A stretch of 64,000 bases of DNA from Desulfobacteraceae bacterium Eth-SRB2 (GTDB taxonomy: Bacteria > Desulfobacterota > Desulfobacteria > Desulfobacterales > UBA11574): positions 62,001-126,000 of the forward strand of contig RPGQ01000044.1 in NCBI GenBank assembly GCA_004193595.1. The letters run 5' to 3'. The notes below the pieces were generated by a model. That model saw nothing but the letters and a program-made list of their open reading frames with translations. It was not told where the DNA came from and did no database searches. Shown piece by piece: positions 37,600 to 49,041 of the stretch. How positions within the stretch are numbered: position 1 is the first letter of the stretch; the number at the start of each line of letters is the position of its first letter. The translations under genes and the position numbers were made by a program.

Positions 37600-37734
37600 G
37601 GGTCGGTAATGAGAACTTGCCTTAACTGGCAAGCGGGCTTTGTTCGATGAAACAATGCTATGGGTTTGATATTTATTGGTCCTTAACCTTTTGAAATGAC
37701 AGGTAATAGCTTGTCCGTGTTCAAGGTATTGGTT

Positions 37735-37968
37735 CTACCCGTTCCTCTTCCTTTCCTCGAACAATGTCCACTCATTTCCGAGTCGTGATATTATCTGGCT
37801 TTAATTGATGGGAAAACATCTAAAGGTGAAGAAGCGATTTTTCTGGAAACCAAAGCGAAAGTTCTACCGTCCCTTCCTTCGAATTAGTAATTTTCCTGTG
37901 TTTCTGCTTGTTCAAGGACCTTCATAGCAAGCTTTTGCCGGGCTTCCGAACATGTGGTATAAACTTGT
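37735..37968 (-). pseudogene. Left-arm copy of the second Phd/YefM antitoxin
   Basis: Matches 57135-57353 with several indels; no open frame of full length. Confidence 0.7.
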
Positions 37969-37971
37969 ACT

Positions 37972-38366
37972 TTAGGACTTCCGATGGCTCTCGACGTTGA
38001 GAGATTTTGAGCCAAAATGCCTCTTTAGCTTCGATCCAACGTTAATAATGGTGCCTTGCGTCTGATAGCATTGTAATCCAAAAGCATCGTGTATGCATAC
38101 ATCTTGGCTTATTTGATAAGTAATAACAAAATCTGGCTCAACATAACGAAAAGGGAATGACTTGCGAATATTGCAGCGGCCTTTGGGCTTCACCATGTCA
38201 ACTCCGTCCTGTTTTAAACATTTGCCGAGAATGCATTACCACTTCCTACCGGAATAGAACCAGGCCCTATGAGTGTATCCCTAGTTGTAATTCAACAACT
38301 TCAGGTTCACCACCGCTACAATAACTGCAATCAAGGCAGATGTCACCATAATATCCGTGCTCACCT
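37972..38366 (-). pseudogene. Left-arm copy of the second PIN toxin
   Basis: Matches 56741-57133. A partial frame still encodes FPFRYVEPDFV and a distorted version of the SKQAKMYAYDAYFLDC segment. The start reads ACG instead of ATG. Confidence 0.75.
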
Positions 38367-38600
38367 CTATAATATGCATCTTTTATTGGACAATTGTACA
38401 ATAGTAATATTATTTGTCAAGTATTAGTAGTAGAGCAAGCAAACTCGAAGGGCCGGGAAAACGATGACCAAAAGCCCATTAAAGAGCTGCTAAAAGTTTA
38501 ATTCCTTTCGAATGCTTTCAAAAAGCCTCCCCGACCTTCCCGGTCCGGTGACTTGTGTCTGGCGAGGTGATCTCAGCCTTCTACCTGTTGATCAATTCGA

Positions 38601-39025
38601 TTAATCTGCAAGAATTGGAACATCAACCTTCTGGCTGCTTGATTAGCTTGTTGTCCAGAGTGGCTATTGGAAGGCCTCCCCTAATAAAAGATCCATATAG
38701 GAGGCATCATAGCTCGACAGATTATTATTTGCCCCTCGCCAAAGCTTGCTCCCTCTCATCATCATTTCTGGTCGTTCATAACGATCGGGAAGTTGGGATA
38801 CCGTGCTATGAACCCGCATAATAATCTGATTCACTGAGCTGCTTTCTGCCGTTCAGCCACCAACAAACATTCACAAACCTTCAAGGGGCCGATCGATGAA
38901 AAATGACAGCCGCGCAGTTTCTGTAAGCCTGTTCAGAATCAACAAATGCCCGCGTAATTCGTTGGTTTCATCTTAAAGCACCATGACATTACAACTGAAT
39001 TGTCGACGACGAAATACCACCTCAT
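38601..39025 (-). pseudogene. Left-arm copy of the first PIN toxin (VapC)
   Basis: Matches 56094-56513. The C-terminal part is close to the right arm, but indels throughout prevent an open frame. Confidence 0.75.
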
Positions 39026-39026
39026 T

Positions 39027-39271
39027 TACCGCCTTCCCCTTCAATCATGTCTCGAACTGAGATTCCACCAAGATTATGTTTGTCGTCACGGAATTTTTTC
39101 AATCTAACAAATGACTGATTTAGTGTCAACTCTTTTCGTGATTAGGTGTAATACAGCAACAGGAACACCGTAAGTTTCGTAATACCGGTTATATGTTCAC
39201 CCTTTCGAGCACGCGTTCCAGCAACTTGGGCAGATGGGTTTTGGCTTCATATGCACCCTACGGCTCTATAA
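39027..39271 (-). pseudogene. Left-arm copy of the first Phd antitoxin
   Basis: Matches 55854-56093. The start region reads CTCTATAAACACAAC where the right arm has TTCCATAACACAAC on the same strand, and later indels break the frame. Confidence 0.7.
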
Positions 39272-39557
39272 ACACAACTCCTTAGGACTAGCTTGAGACT
39301 CAGCCTATTATGGATTGATTTTAACGTCGCAACTCGCCATATTTATATTCACTATCCAAGATTTGCCCCTTTATGTTGCGGAGTCTCAAGCAACGTAATT
39401 GAAACAACATAATTTAAAGGCGTATCATAATTGTAGTAATTCTGCATTATTTCTTTATAACAACATGTTACACTTATCATTGTGCTTTTAAAACGGTCTC
39501 GCAACATAATAACTCGGCATCTTCGCACTTGTCCATATCTGGTCAGACGCCATACTC

Positions 39558-40395
39558 CTAAAGATCATCAAGCCAGTCTAAAATTTCCTCCTTGTTTTCC
39601 CAGTTCAGCAATTTATCAATTTTTGGTTCTTCAGATATTACTGATTGGATATATTTGATAAACTTTTTCTGCGCATCACGTTTCCGAGATACATTCAGAT
39701 GCAGATAGATCATGGTGGATTTCAAATTCTCATGGCCCAGGTGATTTTTTATGTCCGTCAGCGATTTTCCTGAAAGCAGCAGATGCACGGCAATAAGGGA
39801 ATGTCTGGAAGCCGTGTGCGGGATTGATTCTCCAGCTGGTTTTGGCGGAGCATCTTTAAAAGATATTTTGCAACACGATAAATGCCGTTTCTCAAAACCT
39901 CTACCGGCGCTGATTTATAAACACGCGATTACTGCATATCGGCTTTGGAATGGGCCTGTATTTATTTATATAGCGCTCAATAAGTTCGATTGTTTTGGCC
40001 TGGAGTTCTATCATGCGATAGTTTCCTCCCTTGCCTTTTATTATTAGTGTCTTCTTGTGAGGGTCGAAAAAGTGAATTTCCAGATTGGCAACTTCACTTG
40101 CTCTTGCGCCTGAGTCAAAAAGTAGCGATGGCAACTTCGTAATCACGGAACCCTTTTTTCAAATCAACCGGAACTAAACACTTGAAGTATGTCGTCGCTA
40201 ATCCATGAACGCATCGGGGTCGTTTTCCAAACGTTTTGTAAAGGGCCGGTCATCATTTCCTGATATTTCGCGATGTTCCGGGTAATAAAGCCGACCATTT
40301 CGCGTACCGATTTTAAGGCAAATGGGCGGGTATTGCGTGTTCTGCCATTTCTTTGCTGTTCCAGGTAATCGTAAGGAAACAGAGCATCAGCGCAG
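39558..40395 (-). pseudogene. Tyrosine recombinase, third gene of a RIT-like trio (frameshifted)
   Basis: Two open pieces on the minus strand belong to one integrase. The first has the box I Arg in SGARASEVANLEI and IIKGKGGNYRMIEL; the second has LSGKSLTDIKNHLGHENLKS and MIYLHLN, with the box II His/Arg region and the nucleophilic Tyr context. An indel between about 39789 and 39900 separates them. The N-terminal part is also shifted. It would recombine DNA as part of a trio with the next two genes. Confidence 0.75.
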
Positions 40396-40401
40396 GTAAT
40401 T

Positions 40402-41370
40402 TTATCTCTGGATCGGTAGATCAGGAACCGCTTTGAAAGATGTCTCTTGACGGAAAATTAAAAGTTTTTGAATGCCCTTCGGTAAAAGTTTTGACCGCTC
40501 TAGGGCTAAGCCCTTTATTTCGGCGGGCCATTCCCGCAAAATACCGGCAAAGATGGAGGTATGCAGCGATTCGCGAAGTTCTTTCCCTTCTGCCTTGATA
40601 GAAAAATCCACCAGAATGTCGGCAAGTGCTTAGCATCTGTCAGTTTTGATGATAAACAGCCGTATACCCAGGCTTGCTATGTCCCATATAGACAGGTGTT
40701 GGAAACCGCACCGCCTGTTGGAAGCACTTCCTTGTCCTTTTGTCCGCTTAAGCGTATTTACCAAAAAAGAATCAAGTCGCGGCTGTGCGGGTCGGCGTCT
40801 GAACTGCATATTGTTCCTTTACAAGCAACCTTTTGCGGGTTCCAGTTGGCGCTTCAATATCTTCGACGGTCTCTGATGAAAGATTGTGGTGGATATATTC
40901 CGATTGGTCGATATGCTTTTACCTGCTTTTCCTTTGCGGTATGGATTGTCATCGCAAAACAATGTTTTTCCTTAAAGCAAGATAATTCATTCCACCTAAC
41001 CGGATACCGCCTTTGGGACCGGTATCAAACGGTCTTCTATGTTCCTGCTTTTTTCAATATGATCGTAGCCTCCGCTGTCTGCGATAATGTCGCATTTTGC
41101 CCTGAGTGGTTCGGATATTCTCATGCCGCATCTGGCAAGAAGCATGATTGCGGTATACATCATCATATCGTTTAAAAAATACTTTTTGTCACAGCGTACC
41201 CGTTTCTTGCACGGCACGAAGTATCCTCATCTTCGGTTCCTTTGCGGGAAAAAGACAAACGGTATAGTTAGCGTTTTATATGGCGGAATATCCCGGCGGA
41301 TTTTCACATGTTCATTTCTGCACCATATAGTTATAAAGCCCTTTACCGTAGATAGTGTACTCATTTACTC
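40402..41370 (-). pseudogene. Tyrosine recombinase, second gene of the trio (frameshifted)
   Basis: The piece at 40996-41217 carries box I as LLARCGMRISEPLRAK. Further on, NTLKR and, in another frame, YMGHSKPGYTAVYH (about 40650-40690) correspond to the box II and nucleophile region. The end piece ILVDFSIKAEGKELRESL closes at 40402. At least three frame changes are needed to join them. This is the usual middle member of recombinase-in-trio elements. Confidence 0.7.
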
Positions 41371-41550
41371 GTCTGCGGGGATCCGCGTTGATGTTTTTCT
41401 AAACCTTCAAGGAAAAGGAGGGGGGGTAAATCCATTTGGGACGCTACGTTTATGGGGCATCGCCCAGTTCTTTAAATAGGACTTCAGGATGTTATTTTAA
41501 ACCCAGAGTTTTCGGGTGTACTGATAGTTCTCCAAATGTTTAAAAGAGCT

Positions 41551-42746
41551 TTAAAAAGCATCGTCATCAAAAAGAACCTCGCGCACTAATTTTGTGTGAA
41601 CATGGAGATATCGTTGGGTTGTTTGTATGCTGTCATGCCCCATCATCTCTTTGATTTCAAGCATTACCGTTGCTTCCTGCACTTTTGCGCGGCAAAATGA
41701 CTGCGCCAGTATACGACGACAGGCCCAGCCCTCTTCAAATGCCCTCGATATCCCTGCTGACGCGGTAACTGGCAATACTGGCCTTTGTATGGCAATAATA
41801 ATGAATGGGTGCATGGAAAGTTCTGCGGATTTGCCCGGACGCATCCTCCCCATAATAGCGGCAAATCTGGGCCCTTTGATGCAACGATCAGGCAAAGGAA
41901 GTCTGGCCGGATTTGTGTTTTTTCGGTCCGGTATGCAAATCTCTTGTTTTTTAAATTTAATGTCGTCAAGTCGTATCCGGCTGATTTCCTTTTTGGCTTC
42001 CTAGAGCCCCGCTGTAGAATCCTGCGCGTACCCGCCGGCCGCTGTCCTTGAGTTCTAAATTTTGGTAGTACCGGTCAAGCTTTCAAACAAACGCCTTATT
42101 TCATCCGGTCTTAAAAACTTCGGCGGTATGCTTTGCGCAAAAACAGGCGCCCCGATAATCAGTGGGGCAAAATTTCTTTTCAATATCCGGTTCTGGTGCC
42201 GCCATGCTAAAAATCCACGAAGTATCGAACGGTACGTTCCGCAGGTTCCCTTTACGTAGTTCCTGTTATACGCTGCAAGAAAAGCGTCGATCTGTTCAAT
42301 CCTGACCGTTTTCAGCACGATGCTGTTTTTGTCAAGATAATCGCTAAAGGCGGTCAGTGTTCTTCTTGTGCGCAGCATCTGAAGGCGACTGATATCTTTT
42401 ACGCGGATATAGTAATTGCGGTATTCTTCGTAAACTTCCGGCAACGGCTGAACCGGTTTTTCTATCGGTCTCTTTATTCTGTTTTGCTTAAACAAATAAC
42501 GGGAAAGTCCCCTTACCGCATGTGATGCAAGGATAAGTCCGGATTCCTTTTGAAAGTCTTTTAATGTGTCAAACGTAAAAACAACATCCCATGGGATGCT
42601 CGTTGGATTATAAAACGGGAAAAATACGTTAATATCTGCTGATACCGCATAGAGGTGCTGTCGGCATACCCATTGGATATCATCCATAACAGATAATCAC
42701 TGACGGCTTTTTCTAATCGCTCTGCAACAGATAGCGCCTTAACCAT
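41551..42746 (-). pseudogene. Tyrosine recombinase, first gene of the trio (frameshifted)
   Basis: The N-terminal SAM-like domain starts at 42746 (ALSVAERLEKAVSDYLLW) and continues in another frame at 42687-42055 (YFRIKDISRLQM-like core, SFLAWRHQN). The C-terminal piece has EIKEMMGHDSIQTTQRYLHV, the box II to nucleophile region, and ends VLFDDDAF at 41551. At least two frameshifts separate the pieces. The order first, second, third on one strand with near-abutting ends is the RIT layout. Confidence 0.75.
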
Positions 42747-42748
42747 GT

Positions 42749-43090
42749 TCAGTCTCCCTTAAGCGATTGGCCGATAAGATTACATATCGTAGCCGGATCA
42801 TATTTTTCCATTTGCTGCTTAGATTTTAGAAGCCTTAAAGGCTGGTTTACAGGTTTTTCCGGCAAAGAAAGTACCTGAAAAAAATAGGCGTCAAATGCGA
42901 TTAAGTCTTTATCAATCAAAGCATTCCGAGCATTCAGGTATTCATCCACTGGAATTTTAAAAGCGAATAAATTTTATCGTAGCTGTAGTAAGAAACTCCA
43001 TTCCGATCTGCCGCCAATATAAGAAACAGGTAAAGCAATAGTTCATGGTGGGTACGAACTCTAAAAATCCGTCACGTAAAACAATGTCTA
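42749..43090 (-). pseudogene. Small gene heading the recombinase trio (frameshifted)
   Basis: An open piece of 66 codons (VDEYLNARNALIDKDLIAFD through FQVLSLPEKPV, ending GQSLKGD) stops two bases before the first recombinase. In the next frame upstream, HHELLLYLFLILAADRNGVS and YYSYDKIYSLLK continue the same protein, so one indel near 42955 splits it. The composition suggests a small helical DNA-binding protein; function unknown. Confidence 0.55.
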
Positions 43091-43234
43091 CTGTGCTGCC
43101 GGTTATCCTGCGTACTCGATCCGAGGAGAAAAGCCTTTTGTTTCTATCATTTACTCTAATTCCTGGCCAATCTTATAATCAAAATTCAAGGAAAGCTATC
43201 GAGTCTCCTTTTGCAAGAATTTTGACAAAAACAC

Positions 43235-43670
43235 TTAACGCCTTGGAATAACAACAATTTGGCCTTCTAACGTGTCTCTTTTTCTGTTGAAGGGTATGAG
43301 CTTATAACTGCCTGGTTTGATATCAGAAAAGTGCTTTAACGCGTCTCTTTTGCAAGATCGTTTTGAACGAAGTTTTATCCTGCTTCTGTAACTTACTGCT
43401 CTCTGGATCACAATAACCAATTTGTTTTCGATAATTACGATAATATCCGGGATGCTGTTCAATCCACTGTTTATGGCAATCCCTTTGATCGTTTTTGTAA
43501 TCCGGATCAGATGCTATTTTGCTTTGTTTCCATTTGTTTTTTCTGACATGCCGGCAGGCTTTCCTGTTGCAGTACTTCTGGTTTTTTACGCGAGGATTAG
43601 CTGGAACCATTCTTCTGCAATTGGCGCATATAATCATTGGCTTCATGGTATTTTTTACCATGAAGCCCAA
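43235..43670 (-). pseudogene. Cys-rich accessory protein gene (frameshifted)
   Basis: The N-terminal part has a four-Cys pattern, IICANCRRMVPANPRVKNQK then YCNRKACRHVRKNKW, resembling small zinc proteins that accompany recombinase elements in this group of bacteria. A second frame (LKHFSDIKPGSYKLIPF to the end at 43235) is its C-terminus, so an indel near 43330-43370 breaks it. Function unknown. Confidence 0.6.
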
Positions 43671-44033
43671 AATGTATATTTGGATTATTGCAGAAGAATG
43701 ATATCTGAGAAGGAAGTAAAAAGATTAAGATATGGGAGAAGGTAAACCTGAGGGGCTAATTGTTCTTACAAATTGCCACAATTTCTTTGTATTCTGGATG
43801 ACAACTCATGGAGCAAGAATTAAATTCAAAGAAAATATATTTCTTTGATATTTAAAGAGAAGTATATCCGTAAAACTCACAAATATAACTAAATCATAAA
43901 TATAATGACCTTCGAATTTGAGGTCCGGCTAACAGATATTGAAAATATACTCAGTTGCTATAATGAATAACAGCGAACTCCATGTCAACTTCAGCCATGT
44001 GTTTGGTACGCTAAACTTCAATTGTGCAAAGAA
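43671..44033. other. Intergenic region between the recombinase unit and the patatin gene
   Basis: AT-rich; no gene, repeat or terminator that I can support. Confidence 0.4.
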
Positions 44034-45066
44034 TTAAGGTCGATTAATTGGACTGCTTTTAGGATTGTTAAACCACTTGAAATACGCTTTTGCCCCTTTT
44101 TTGCCAGAATTTTCGAGTTTTTTCTTCATCGCATCGGACAGATCGAAATCAGTGGTTCCCACACCAAGCGTATCAATGTAAATAGTCCGATGCCAATCAT
44201 CACTATGCATATGAGTATTCCCCTGGCTTTCAATGATGGTAGTCACCAAGGCCTTAACGTAATCAAAAAAAACATCAATTTTGTGATGTGTAAAATTTGG
44301 TTCGTACCGGAAGAATTATTCACTCTGCTTGTGTATAACCAAGCCTGAAACCAAGAGTCTCCTTGTTGTAAATATATGGACTGCTCGATGGACGCTTCTT
44401 TAAAAAGCGCTTGTTTTCTTTCTCGTAATAGTCTGTTTTCAGCGCCGTCTTCTTTGAGTTCTCCGAAATGATATATTTTTCCCGATCAAACAACTTTACC
44501 GGATAGTTATTGAGCACGCCCCCATCCACATAGACATCATCCCTTGAGTTCCTTACCGCCGAGAAAAACAAAGGAATTGACATTGAGATACGCACCGCAT
44601 CCGCAATACGGATCTTCGGTGTATGCTCCTGGGAAAAAACCTCCCCGAATCGGGTACTCAAATTTGTGCCATATACATAAAGGTCGGGTTTCCCATCCTC
44701 CTTGAGGTCTATAAAAGTCGCGTTAGGATCACCCAGCTTTTTTTTGATGTGGCCGCTGATCCATCCGTGAAAAAAATCGCCTTTATACCAGCCAAACTTA
44801 TTCAAGAGTCGATCCGTGTCACGAATCACGCCCCAACTGTCATCCATAAAGTTATTGAAATCCAGCCCCCCCAAAATATCTCTTTGCTCGCTGTTGGTAA
44901 AACCAAGAGCAAACAGAGTAGCATTAATGGCTCCTGCCGATGTCCCACCTACTCTTTTTATTTCCGGGACAATGCCTTCTTCTTCCAATACCTGCATTGC
45001 TCCAATGTAGGCTATCCCTTTTACGCCGCCTCCCTCAAAAACAAGATTTTTAATATGATATGCCAT
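44034..45066 (-). pseudogene. Patatin-like phospholipase, frameshifted near the C-terminus
   Basis: The 248-residue open part has the oxyanion loop FEGGGVKGIAY, the nucleophile GGTSAGAINA and the catalytic Asp in YVDGGVLNNYPV, so the catalytic core is complete. It ends at LGYTQAE. The expected C-terminus lies in another frame (KIDVFFDYVKAL, HSDDWHRTIYIDTLGVGTTD) down to 44034. An indel and a stop near 44300-44320 separate the two. The protein may still fold, but family members normally have this C-terminal part. Role as defence, toxin or lipid turnover enzyme unknown. Confidence 0.78.
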
Positions 45067-45736
45067 AATCCCCTCCTTTTTTCAGCTGTGCCAGACGAAT
45101 CTTATGCCTCCTTGCCCGGGTTCCCCTCCTGCAAAAAAGTTCAGCATTTTTAGTCTGATTCGGGCTGTGCTAAATTAAAAAGACAAGTACGAGTTATAAT
45201 TTCGAATCGAAACTTGATAAATACATGGAAGTCGAGATTGAGTTCAGCTCAATATTAGATGTTTCGCAACGGAAAACGCATACTGATAGGAGGCTAATTT
45301 CAACAGGAAATATAATTAAATTCGATAAATAAAAATCTTAACATTGTCAAGATTGAATTTTATATTATAAAATTCCGATCCTCATGATAAATTACTCCAG
45401 TATTATTTTATTCAACTTAGCAAGCAAAAATAACTTCTCATTATTTTACATCTCAGCTTCAGCTTCACCTTGGCTGGATACCTCTACCTGCACCCGATCT
45501 TATAAAATTCGGCCTCGAAATAGCCTTCGCTATTCCTGTGGTTTTGTCGACTCGAAATCTGAACTAAAATCTGTTTTCAATTCTGCGAAGTTATTTTTGC
45601 GCGAACCCTAAGTTGAGGGATTTTTTGCCAAGAGATGTGCTGAGATCTTGATGCATCTTTTTCGTTTAAGATCATGCAAGGAAAATATATAATCACAAGT
45701 TTGAGAGGATGTCTTTGAATTCTGGTGATTTGACTC
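45067..45736. other. Intergenic region between the cNMP-binding and patatin genes
   Basis: About 670 bases. The patatin promoter must lie at the left end. Near 45505-45535 is a small hairpin-like stretch GAAATAGCCTTCGCTATTCC of REP type. No gene is supported. Confidence 0.4.
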
Positions 45737-46183
45737 CTAGTGTCCCTTGAGTATCTCCTCTTTGAGAATTGTTATACCGTACTGTAGATAGTCTTCTTGG
45801 CATCTCTTTACCCAAAACTCGCCTGCTAATGTGAGAAAAGAGGATTTTGTACGGGCTTTTGCCGTTGCCGATCTAGGGAAGTTATCAATAATTGACATTT
45901 CACCAAAAGAACGTCCCTTCGGTAAAGCGGCAATGACGACACTGTCTCCAGTTACAGATTTTTTAAGAACATCTATTACTCCATCCAATACAAAGCAGAT
46001 ATAATTTCCTTTATCCCCTTCTTTAAAAAGGATTACACTCTTATTGATTTCGTAATAATTCATATGGGCTGCAACAATATTTAGTTGATTTCCCTTAAGG
46101 GCATCAAATAATGGAAAGTCAATAAGGTAATCGATGATGTCTTTTCTCATCTTTTTTTCACGTATGATTTTAGTCTTTTTCAT
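45737..46183 (-). CDS. Cyclic nucleotide-binding domain protein, possibly truncated
   Basis: A 148-residue protein made of a single cNMP-binding (CAP-like) domain: FPLFDALKGNQL, ILFKEGDKGNYICFVLDGVI and the phosphate-binding cassette GRSFGEMSIIDNFPRSATA. Relatives continue with a helix of about 20-30 residues after the GITILKE segment; here it stops at EEILKGH, and the preceding TLAGEFWVKRCQ is unusual, so a local frameshift is possible. No DNA-binding domain follows. Confidence 0.7.
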   Translation of the reverse strand: MKKTKIIREKKMRKDIIDYLIDFPLFDALKGNQLNIVAAHMNYYEINKSVILFKEGDKGNYICFVLDGVIDVLKKSVTGDSVVIAALPKGRSFGEMSIIDNFPRSATAKARTKSSFLTLAGEFWVKRCQEDYLQYGITILKEEILKGH

Positions 46184-47665
46184 TTTATCACTACAGCTTA
46201 GGATTGGAAATTCATATTTTATGATTAATAAGGATTTAAATCAGAAACCCCGCGGTACAATCACCCGCTGGGTAACATTAAGGTTTTCCATGTTCACTTT
46301 CAAGCTTCTTAAATACCTCTTTCTCAACATTATCATGAGGTCTGAATTGAGTGATTCCTCCTGTAATGCATAATTCAAAATTGATTAAAGACTATCCAAA
46401 ACAGGTGAATAAAGAACCCTGCCTGTGTTCCTGAAAAATAGCAAGTTTAATGCCAACAGGCGGAATACTATGTATATCTCCATTAACTTTTTGTTTTAGT
46501 TTAAAAATTTGATGGCCATAAGCATATATGCTTCAAAAGTCCAGTTAATTTGACCGGTATTATTGTCTTTATCAAAGGGAAAATATTTCCTATCCCACAG
46601 CATTTCAAAGGAATGCCCTTAAGTGATGTTTCGTTGTCCAAAACCGAACACTAATTACCGAAACCCAATGTAAAAAAAATCTAAATTACCCTTGCGGACT
46701 TAACCTCTAATTTCGAATTTATATTCGCATTTAAAAAAGAAAAGGCAGACCAAAACATATGGGTGTCTATCTTTTTATTGCCGCGCCGGTGATAGCAGAA
46801 AGAACAACTTCCGTTGGTTTCCGATAGCCCATTAAAGAATGGAGTTATTTTTTTAAGTTTTCCATAAAAACAATAAAGAAGCTGAACACCCGGATCAGGA
46901 AAGCGGTGTACGTTATTTCGAGAAATAGTTTCATGTCGTTTTCAAGATTATATCTCTGAGAAAGCTATAATCTAAAAGACGTTCCCGAAAGCCTTAAACC
47001 AATAAACCAATGGACATCCCCAATATTCCCAAGGCATCAAGGCCGAAGCTGTAGTCGTCTACCGCAAGGCCTTGATAACGAAGGAGATGCGGTATCATCG
47101 GCTTTCCGAAAGGTAAACAACACAGCAAAATAAGGTGTTTTCATTGGATGCCGCCAACGGTTAGATCTTATGATAGTTGCTCCAATCAACCAAATCCTTT
47201 GTCTAAGCTGTTTAACGTATAATCTAATGTGTTGTTTATGCAGCGATAGTGTTATGGAATGATTATGGATAATGGGGAAATTTGGTGATTTTTGTAAACG
47301 AATATGTTTCTGTGATTTTGCGCGATTTTTTGGTTGCATCAAGGGTTATTGAAACATAACCAACATAATCGGCGACAATCCGACACTATAGGAATTCGAT
47401 ATCATAACCACTGAATCGACTTCAAATTTCAAAATAGCAGTAAACACAAGTTTCGAATTAATGATTTCTAATCGAAATCATAACCATATTAGAGTGGTCT
47501 GAATTGAAGATTTAAGGAACCTTGAATATTCTATTAAAAATCAAGAACATATTAATTAGGATTTTCCGACTTCAACCCAGATCTTCTGATGAGGGCATTG
47601 CCAATAGTGTTTGGGGATGTACCAATAAAAGGATTAGTCCTTATTTCTCTTAAGTGCCCCCCTTT
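46184..47665. other. Long gene-poor region
   Basis: Nearly 1.5 kb with no gene I can support. A 101-codon frame at 47037-47342 on the minus strand has an unlikely composition and no motif. Base composition is AT-rich and there are many stops in all frames, consistent with decayed accessory DNA. Confidence 0.4.
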
Positions 47666-48187
47666 TTACCAGTGATACCAGCCACGATGGTAATGGTAAG
47701 GAGGATACCGGTAATAACCAGGTGGTGGTGGAGCAGGGTAATAATATACCACTGGCGCCGGAGGAACACAGACTTCTTCGACCGTTTCCTTTACCAGCTT
47801 CCCATTCTCCCAAATCCGCTTCCGCACTTTTTGGCAATTGGCGGCATTCGTCCTTTCAGGAATGGCTTCAACGGCATGTCCGCTTTTATCATAATAAATT
47901 ACAGGCTTGCCATACTGGGCCGAAGCTCTTGCTGCCTGATAATCTTGATCTGCCGCATTGCCGACCAAGGCCCCAAAAATGGTTCCTGCAGCCAGCCCGG
48001 CTAGGGTGCTCTCAGTATTGCCTCCAATCGCCTGGCCAATAAGAGCGCCTGTACCGGCACCTACTACAGCTCCAACCTGGGTAGGGTATCCGTTAGGGAG
48101 ATAGTAAGGATAGTAAGGATAGTAAGCGCATGATACAAAAAAGAAAGATAGAGTCAGTGTTAATATAACTATATGATATTTTTTCAT
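47666..48187 (-). CDS. Glycine-zipper outer-membrane-type lipoprotein
   Basis: A 173-residue predicted lipoprotein. The leader ends in FFFVSCAYYPY with a lipobox Cys at about 20. A glycine-zipper segment (VGAVVGAGTGALIGQAIGG, AGLAAGTIFGALVGNAA) forms a predicted hairpin that may insert in a membrane. The C-terminus is Tyr/Pro-rich (YYYPAPPPPGYYRYPPYHYH). Such proteins occur in stress-related envelope roles. It stands alone in a gene-poor area. Confidence 0.8.
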   Translation of the reverse strand: MKKYHIVILTLTLSFFFVSCAYYPYYPYYLPNGYPTQVGAVVGAGTGALIGQAIGGNTESTLAGLAAGTIFGALVGNAADQDYQAARASAQYGKPVIYYDKSGHAVEAIPERTNAANCQKVRKRIWENGKLVKETVEEVCVPPAPVVYYYPAPPPPGYYRYPPYHYHRGWYHW

Positions 48188-49041
48188 TTTTCCTGCCGGA
48201 GAATCCCCTGATCTTTTTTAGTCGCCTTCAGTTTGCTTATGGCTGATTCACATAAAATCCCTGTTATGTTCATAACATAACGATCATTTCCACTGGTACA
48301 AAATCCTTTTTAACTCGCTTCTTTGTTTCTCACCCCTTTTATCATTTAGACGATCAAAGGCAAAAAATAGTTTACTGCACATGAGAAGTCATTAAATTAT
48401 TATTGAATTGGTTGAGTTGATAAGAATTCGCTTTTTAATAGCTAATTTAGGCAAAATATAGAAATGTGTACGATAACCGAATGAATAACAATATGTTGTA
48501 CAGTATGGTATGCAAAATAAATTTTTATCCTCATATCGAGGATTTAAATAATGATACAAAATATGGATCGAATTGTCAACCTGACGATTTTATCCAAAGT
48601 TGCAAAATTTACAGTAATTTTGAGCGAAAATCACCCATCTGCCCGAGAAGGGATTTTCTTAACATAACAGTAAGCGTCTGCCGGATAATCAGGGTCGGTC
48701 AGGTAGTAATCCGCCGCTGGGGCTGCTGAATCACTATAGCCGCTTACGGCGCTACCGCTCAACGCCTGCAAAAGCCCGGCAAGTAAATTTAGCAAATGCT
48801 TGGCTTGTAAAGGACACAATCTTCAATTACTGTACAGGGGTGTTAAACGAAAAGGCTTAAAATTGCGATAAGTCACCGGCAAGGTTCTTTACAACGGGTT
48901 TACAATATCCGGAAATGTGGGGTAACGCTAAAGTAAGCGGCGTTAAAAGCTGTGTGGAGCGTAGCGGAACACATCTTTTAACGTCCGATTCACTGACGGT
49001 TTATATGGCTTGTTTTATTACGGAAAAAGAGTAATTATTAT
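48188..49041. other. Gene-poor region with one strong hairpin
   Basis: About 850 bases. The only clear structure is CGTTAAAAG-C-TGTGT / ACACA-T-CTTTTAACG at 48941-48983 with a 13-base loop. A 62-codon frame at 48631-48819 (minus) is not supported by any motif. Confidence 0.45.

Larger units (their letters stand above)
34460..39506 (-). repeat. Left arm of a ~5-kb inverted repeat
   Basis: Read on the minus strand this segment follows 55637-60616 base for base over its whole length, interrupted by very many one- to four-base indels and few substitutions. No gene of the right arm stays open here. Outside 34460 the sequences diverge (after GTCATCGAT), and inside they diverge after AAAACGGTCT near 39500. 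The genes are listed as pseudogenes, but the error pattern resembles unpolished long-read sequence. Confidence 0.9.

Noticed and set aside
47037..47342. 101-codon minus-strand frame as a gene
   Set aside because: Unlikely composition (His/Arg/Pro-rich, no hydrophobic core), no ribosome binding site and no recognisable motif.
48631..48819. 62-codon minus-strand frame with repeated DYYLTDPDYPADAY-type residues
   Set aside because: No start signal or family match; it lies in a gene-poor stretch.
48941..48983. Strong hairpin as an integron attC site
   Set aside because: The outer boxes read GTT...AAC instead of the AAC...GTT order of attC, no integron integrase is present and no cassette array follows.
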